Source: Streptomyces lydicus (GTDB lineage: Bacteria > Actinomycetota > Actinomycetes > Streptomycetales > Streptomycetaceae). Taken from it: a DNA stretch of 64,000 bases. Every line of letters begins with the position of its first letter. The first letter of the stretch is position 1. Shown here piece by piece: positions 60,913-64,000 of this stretch. Under the pieces are notes generated by a model. That model made no database searches. It worked only from the letters and a program-made list of their open reading frames with translations, and was not told the DNA's origin. Made by a program: the position numbers and the translations under genes. The stretch spans positions 620,001 to 684,000 of the forward strand of contig NZ_RDTE01000003.1 of assembly GCF_004125265.1 (NCBI RefSeq). Reading direction: 5' to 3'.

Positions 60913-61218
60913 CGTGCCATTGCAGCCGAAGGGGCCGCCAAGGTCCTCAGAGCCAGGTCGACACTTCCTGGTCGGGTTTCCCCTACCGCCATCCGTCCCC
61001 GGGGCCCGTGAACCGGGATGCGCACCCGGTACGGCATCCCGCATCCGCCAGTGCTTGTCATCGTCGCGCAAGGTGCGGCGCAACGGCACGGGGGTCGGCA
61101 ACCACTGGTTCGCCGTCGACGCCGAGGGACACCTCCTCGAACGGCGGGTCGCCGAGCCCTGATGGGTACGGTGCCCCGCGGCAGGCTGGCCGGCCTGACG
61201 CGCGGCTGCACCCCGGGC
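60913..61218. other. Interval with a possible gene scrap
   Basis: About 300 bp between the GT87-like gene and the response regulator. On the plus strand, the codons up to 61162 read G-T-G-V-G-N-H-W-F-A-V-D-A-E-G-H-L-L-E-R-R and end V-A-E-P, which looks like the very end of a lost gene. Nothing else is supported. Confidence 0.35.
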
Positions 61219-61881
61219 TCAGGGCGACTCGCCCCGCAGATGGGCGAGCACCGCAAGCACTCGCCGATTGCCGTCGGCAGGACCGAGATTCAGCTTCATG
61301 AAGATGTTGCTGGAGTGCTTGACCACGGAAGCCTCGGTCGCGCTCAGCCGCCGGGCGATCAGCTGGTTGTTCAGGCCCTCCGCCATCAGCGCCAGGACCT
61401 CACGCTCGCGCGGGGTGAGCCGGCGCAGCGGCTGACTCGCCGTCTGCTGGGTGAGCAGTACGCGTACCACCTCGGGGTCGATGACGGTCTGGCCGTCCGC
61501 GACCCGGCTCAGGGTGTCCAGGAACTCGGAGACCTCCCCCACCCTGTCCTTGAGCAGATACCCCAGCCCGGCGGCTCCCCGGCCGTCCCCGCTGAGCAGC
61601 TGTGTGGCGTAGGCGGTGGCGACGTACTGGGAGAGCACCAGGACCGGCAGCTGGTCATGGCGGGCGCGCAGCTCCAGGGCGGCCTTGAGCCCTTCGTCAC
61701 GGAAGCCGGGTGGCATCCGGACATCGGTGATCACGATGTCCGGGCGCTGCTCGTCGACTGCGCGGGCCAGTGCTTCGGCGTCACCGACGGCAGCGACCAC
61801 CTCGTGGCCGCTGCGCGTGATCAACTCGACGAGTCCGGCGCGCAGCAACACGGCGTCCTCGGCCAGCACTATCCGGAGCAC
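61219..61881 (-). CDS. NarL/LuxR-family response regulator
   Basis: 220 residues. Receiver domain with E-D, V-I-T-D-V-R-M-P-P (phospho-acceptor Asp about 53) and L-L-K-D-R; the C-terminal LuxR HTH reads L-T-P-R-E-R-E-V-L-A-L-M-A-E-G-L-N-N-Q-L-I-A-R-R-L, then V-V-K-H-S-S-N-I-F. It is coupled to the sensor kinase gene, whose stop lies 13 bases inside it. The kinase is frameshifted, so its input may be lost. Confidence 0.94.
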   Translation of the reverse strand: MLRIVLAEDAVLLRAGLVELITRSGHEVVAAVGDAEALARAVDEQRPDIVITDVRMPPGFRDEGLKAALELRARHDQLPVLVLSQYVATAYATQLLSGDGRGAAGLGYLLKDRVGEVSEFLDTLSRVADGQTVIDPEVVRVLLTQQTASQPLRRLTPREREVLALMAEGLNNQLIARRLSATEASVVKHSSNIFMKLNLGPADGNRRVLAVLAHLRGESP

Positions 61882-63226
61882 GGCACCTCCACGCGAAGTT
61901 GGGTCGGGCCGCCTTGGGGACTGGACACCACCAGCCTGCCCTTGAGAATCGCCATACGATCCGCCAATCCTGACAGGCCGGTCCCCAATGCGGGGTCCGC
62001 ACCGCCGTGTCCGTCATCGGTGATCACCAGGATCAGCCGGTCGTTCGTGTACCTGCCGACGACCGCGACCCGGGTCGCGCCGCTGTGCTTGGCCGCATTG
62101 GTCAGCGCCTCCGTTACGGTGAAGTACGCCGTCGTCTCCACCGGGCCGGGCAGCCGGTGCGGCAGGTCGAAGTCAACCGTGACGGGCAGGGGGTGGCCCT
62201 GCGCCACCTCCGCCACCGCGTCGGCGAGCCCGTGGTCGGTCAGTACCTGCGGGTGGATGCCGCGAACGAGCCTGCGCAGCTCGTCCAGCGCCTGACGCGC
62301 CTCGCCATGAGCCCGGGTGACGAGCTCGGCGGCCGGGAAGCGCTCTCCCCCATTTCCATCCGCGCCAGCCCCAACGTCATGGTGAGCGCGACCAGTTGCT
62401 GCTGGGCGCCGTCGTGCAGATCACGTTCGATCCGGCGCCGCTCGGCCTCGAAGGCATCGGCCAGCCGGATACGGGAGCGGGTGAGTTCGATGACCCGGCT
62501 GCGGGCCTGCTCCTCGCGCGGGGACAGCAGGAAGAAGGCCACCTTGACCTGCGCCACGGCGAGCAGGCCCGCCACATACGCGCACAGCACCAGGCCGAGC
62601 AGTCCCAGGGCGCAGAACGGCAGTGCGGCCGACGGACCGGGAATCGCGTGACCGGGAATGATCATCACGGTTTCGGGGGCGAGCGCCCAGACCACGACCG
62701 GTGTCGCCAGCAAGATGCCCGACAGCCCCAGCAGCGCCACGAATCCGGCATTCGCTCCGGTGAAGAAGACCGCCAGGATGACGGCGTAGCCGAGTTCACG
62801 CCACGTTGCGCCTTCTCTCAGCCGGGTGCGCAGCCATCCCCGGACTCCGGCCCCCGCCAAGGAGCCGTGCGGGTCCGGCGGCGGCACCGGCTCCACCAGC
62901 CGCAGACGTCTGCGCTCCACTTTCGCGACGGGGAGACCGAACACCGCGATGGCCGCCAGCACCACCAGTCCCACACCAACGACCGATAACAGCACCCCGA
63001 AGAAGAGAAGTGCGGCCAGGCCGAGCAGCACGGTCAGGCCGAGCACCACACCGCCGGCCGCAAAGGCCCAGCAGCGCACGGGCCAGCCTGAGGTGAGAAA
63101 GCGCAGCGGGGGCTGCTTCATCGCCTCCCATACGGCGACGCTCCGGGCCTCCCCCGCTTCTTCTGCCGAGGGCTCCGGCGCTTGCGTCGCGGGCGTTGAC
63201 CGGTCCCCGCCCGGCTGCCCTGACAT
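61869..63226 (-). pseudogene. Sensor histidine kinase, frameshifted by a 2-bp duplication
   Basis: From the ATG at 63226 the frame encodes several membrane helices (two near 75-110, two or three near 165-240) and a HisKA_3 box, E-R-R-R-I-E-R-D-L-H-D-G-A-Q-Q-Q-L with the phospho-acceptor His. Just after M-E-M-G-E, at about 62343-62348, an extra AG shifts the frame. Without it the reading is R-F-P-A-A-E-L-V-T-R-A-H-G-E-A-R-Q-A-L-D-E-L, then the HATPase with T-E-A-L-T-N-A-A-K-H-S and D-D-G-H-G-G-A. The ATPase half ends at 61869 inside the regulator start. Confidence 0.85.
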
Positions 63227-63756
63227 GTATGTGGCCTCCTGCTGTGCCCCGCACCGCGTGATCTCCGACAATTTTAGTCCCGGCATCCGGCGCTGCGTTG
63301 ACATCGCAAGGGCCTACTCCGCGTCTGTCAAGGCCAGTTGCACCGGACGGCGTTGTCGGGGGGACGCTCACCCTCGTGGCTGTCACCGTGGGTTCTCCTG
63401 CTTGACGACCGTGCGGAGAAGTCGTCCGTCGCGCAGTGGCCGCCCCTGAGCGAACTGGGTCATCGACAGGTCGACATGAGTCCCAGTCAGGTGTCGGACG
63501 CTGGATGCCGGATGCCGGATGCCGGGCCTGCCGCTTCTACGCGCAGCCGCCGAACTGGAGCTGCTTCGAGCAGCATCGGTGCTACAGACTTCAGCCTCCG
63601 GAACGCGACGTGAGAGCACCGCCCTACGGGAAGCCAAGCCCCGCCCAAAGCCTCCGACGGGGGGAGGCCGGCCATCTGGGCCTGCTCCTGCACGGCAGGC
63701 ACTGTGCCCCGGCACCCTGGGTACCGGGCACTCTCCCGAAAGGCGACTCGGTGCGC
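63227..63756. other. 530 bp without a supportable gene
   Basis: Upstream of the kinase gene. Short frames on the minus strand (for example from 63702) are protein-like in places but have no motifs. Contains the heptamer repeat at 63503-63523. Confidence 0.4.
63503..63523. repeat. Three tandem copies of GGATGCC
   Basis: Three perfect 7-bp units. On the other strand the unit is GGCATCC, one base from a rotation of the CCGGCAC unit at 49056-49104. Confidence 0.85.
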
Positions 63757-63792
63757 GGCCGTGGACAGCGGTCCTGCCGGCTGTCCACGGCC
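63757..63792 (-). terminator. 13-bp perfect hairpin
   Basis: GGCCGTGGACAGC at 63757-63769 pairs perfectly with 63780-63792, twelve bases after the stop of the gene that enters from the right edge. Confidence 0.8.
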
Positions 63793-63803
63793 GCGCTGCC
63801 GGC

Positions 63804-64000
63804 TCAGCGGACGTGCACCGTCACCACGTCAGAGGCGTGCAGGCGCACGGGGTGCTGGTCATGCGGGCTGGTCAGGCCGTACAGCACCGCACGGAACTGC
63901 AGGTCGCCGCGGCGCGCGGACGTGCCGTGTGCAGTGACCTGCGCGTCGCCCGCGACCGCGGCGCTGCAATTCTCCTGGTGCCACCCTTCGCCGAAGCCGT
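63804..64000 (-). CDS. 3' part of a gene entering from the right edge, unidentified
   Basis: The minus-strand frame is open to the edge, with strong GC3 bias: G-F-G-E-G-W-H-Q-E-N-C-S-A-A-V-A-G, Q-V-T-A-H-G-T-S-A-R-R-G-D-L-Q-F-R-A-V-L-Y, V-R-L-H-A-S-D-V-V-T-V-H-V-R and a stop at 63804. Alternating hydrophobic residues indicate a beta-rich domain. The start is outside the window. The hairpin terminator right after the stop confirms a true gene end. Confidence 0.6.
   Translation of the reverse strand, partial: GFGEGWHQENCSAAVAGDAQVTAHGTSARRGDLQFRAVLYGLTSPHDQHPVRLHASDVVTVHVR

Overview
The window is about 70% GC, with strong third-position GC bias, GTG/TTG starts alongside ATG, GGAGG-type ribosome sites and actinobacterial families throughout (LuxR-type STAND regulators, DUF4232 lipoprotein, DUF3761, DUF317, NACHT proteins with membrane tails, DHA2 exporters). 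It most resembles an accessory part of a Streptomyces chromosome. No tRNA, rRNA, CRISPR array, complete insertion sequence or biosynthetic core gene was recognised.

Layout. 0-9.6 kb is a patchy zone: a truncated RBBP9-type hydrolase, an IS5-type transposase tail, a frameshifted DUF3761 gene, an HD/RidA operon divergent from a GlxA-type regulator, a VanZ-like protein, a DUF317-like fragment ending in a heptamer repeat, and an orphan AMP-forming ligase. 9.6-13.3 kb is a catabolic divergon: a LysR regulator against a SxxK hydrolase translationally coupled to an NCS1 permease. 13.5-16.7 kb holds a DUF2236-EF-hand fusion divergent from a cytochrome P450. 16.8-18.3 kb is a zinc-starvation unit: Zur-type box, zinc-free L32, CobW/ZNG1-type GTPase and a strong terminator. 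18.4-23.9 kb carries VOC and SDR enzymes, a large LuxR/STAND regulator, a secreted-protein pseudogene and a DUF4232 lipoprotein.

24.3-27.9 kb is the most interesting locus. Three genes overlap by 4 nt each: a small helical protein with a C-terminal RHIM-like motif, a membrane-anchored NACHT/STAND ATPase with nearly the same motif at its N-terminus, and a DUF6801-type surface protein. The first two fit an NLR-effector pair signalling through a shared amyloid-type motif, as described for bacterial BASS systems.

28-39 kb is rich in regulators: NmrA-like reductase/TetR with a tetO-like palindrome, a second LuxR/STAND protein, an anti-sigma-type HATPase, an N-terminally truncated LuxR/LAL gene, an alpha/beta hydrolase, an HxlR remnant, an OYE-type reductase and MarR. 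39-51 kb has secreted, VOC and HEAT-repeat proteins, an ABC exporter, frameshifted MazG-like and LRV-repeat genes, a TetR/VC0807 pair and a TetR/DHA2 exporter divergon with a clear operator. 52.7-58.9 kb is a molybdenum hydroxylase operon (PaoABC-like plus XdhC) divergent from a TetR gene, with two copies of one palindrome between them. 59-64 kb carries a GT87-type membrane protein, a two-component pair whose kinase is frameshifted, and a gene running off the right edge.

Two features recur. At least six genes are broken by 1-2 nt shifts or truncations, some at homopolymer or dinucleotide slips. Non-coding DNA holds short tandem arrays of 7-bp units (plus an in-frame 21-bp array), often next to gene ends or broken genes.
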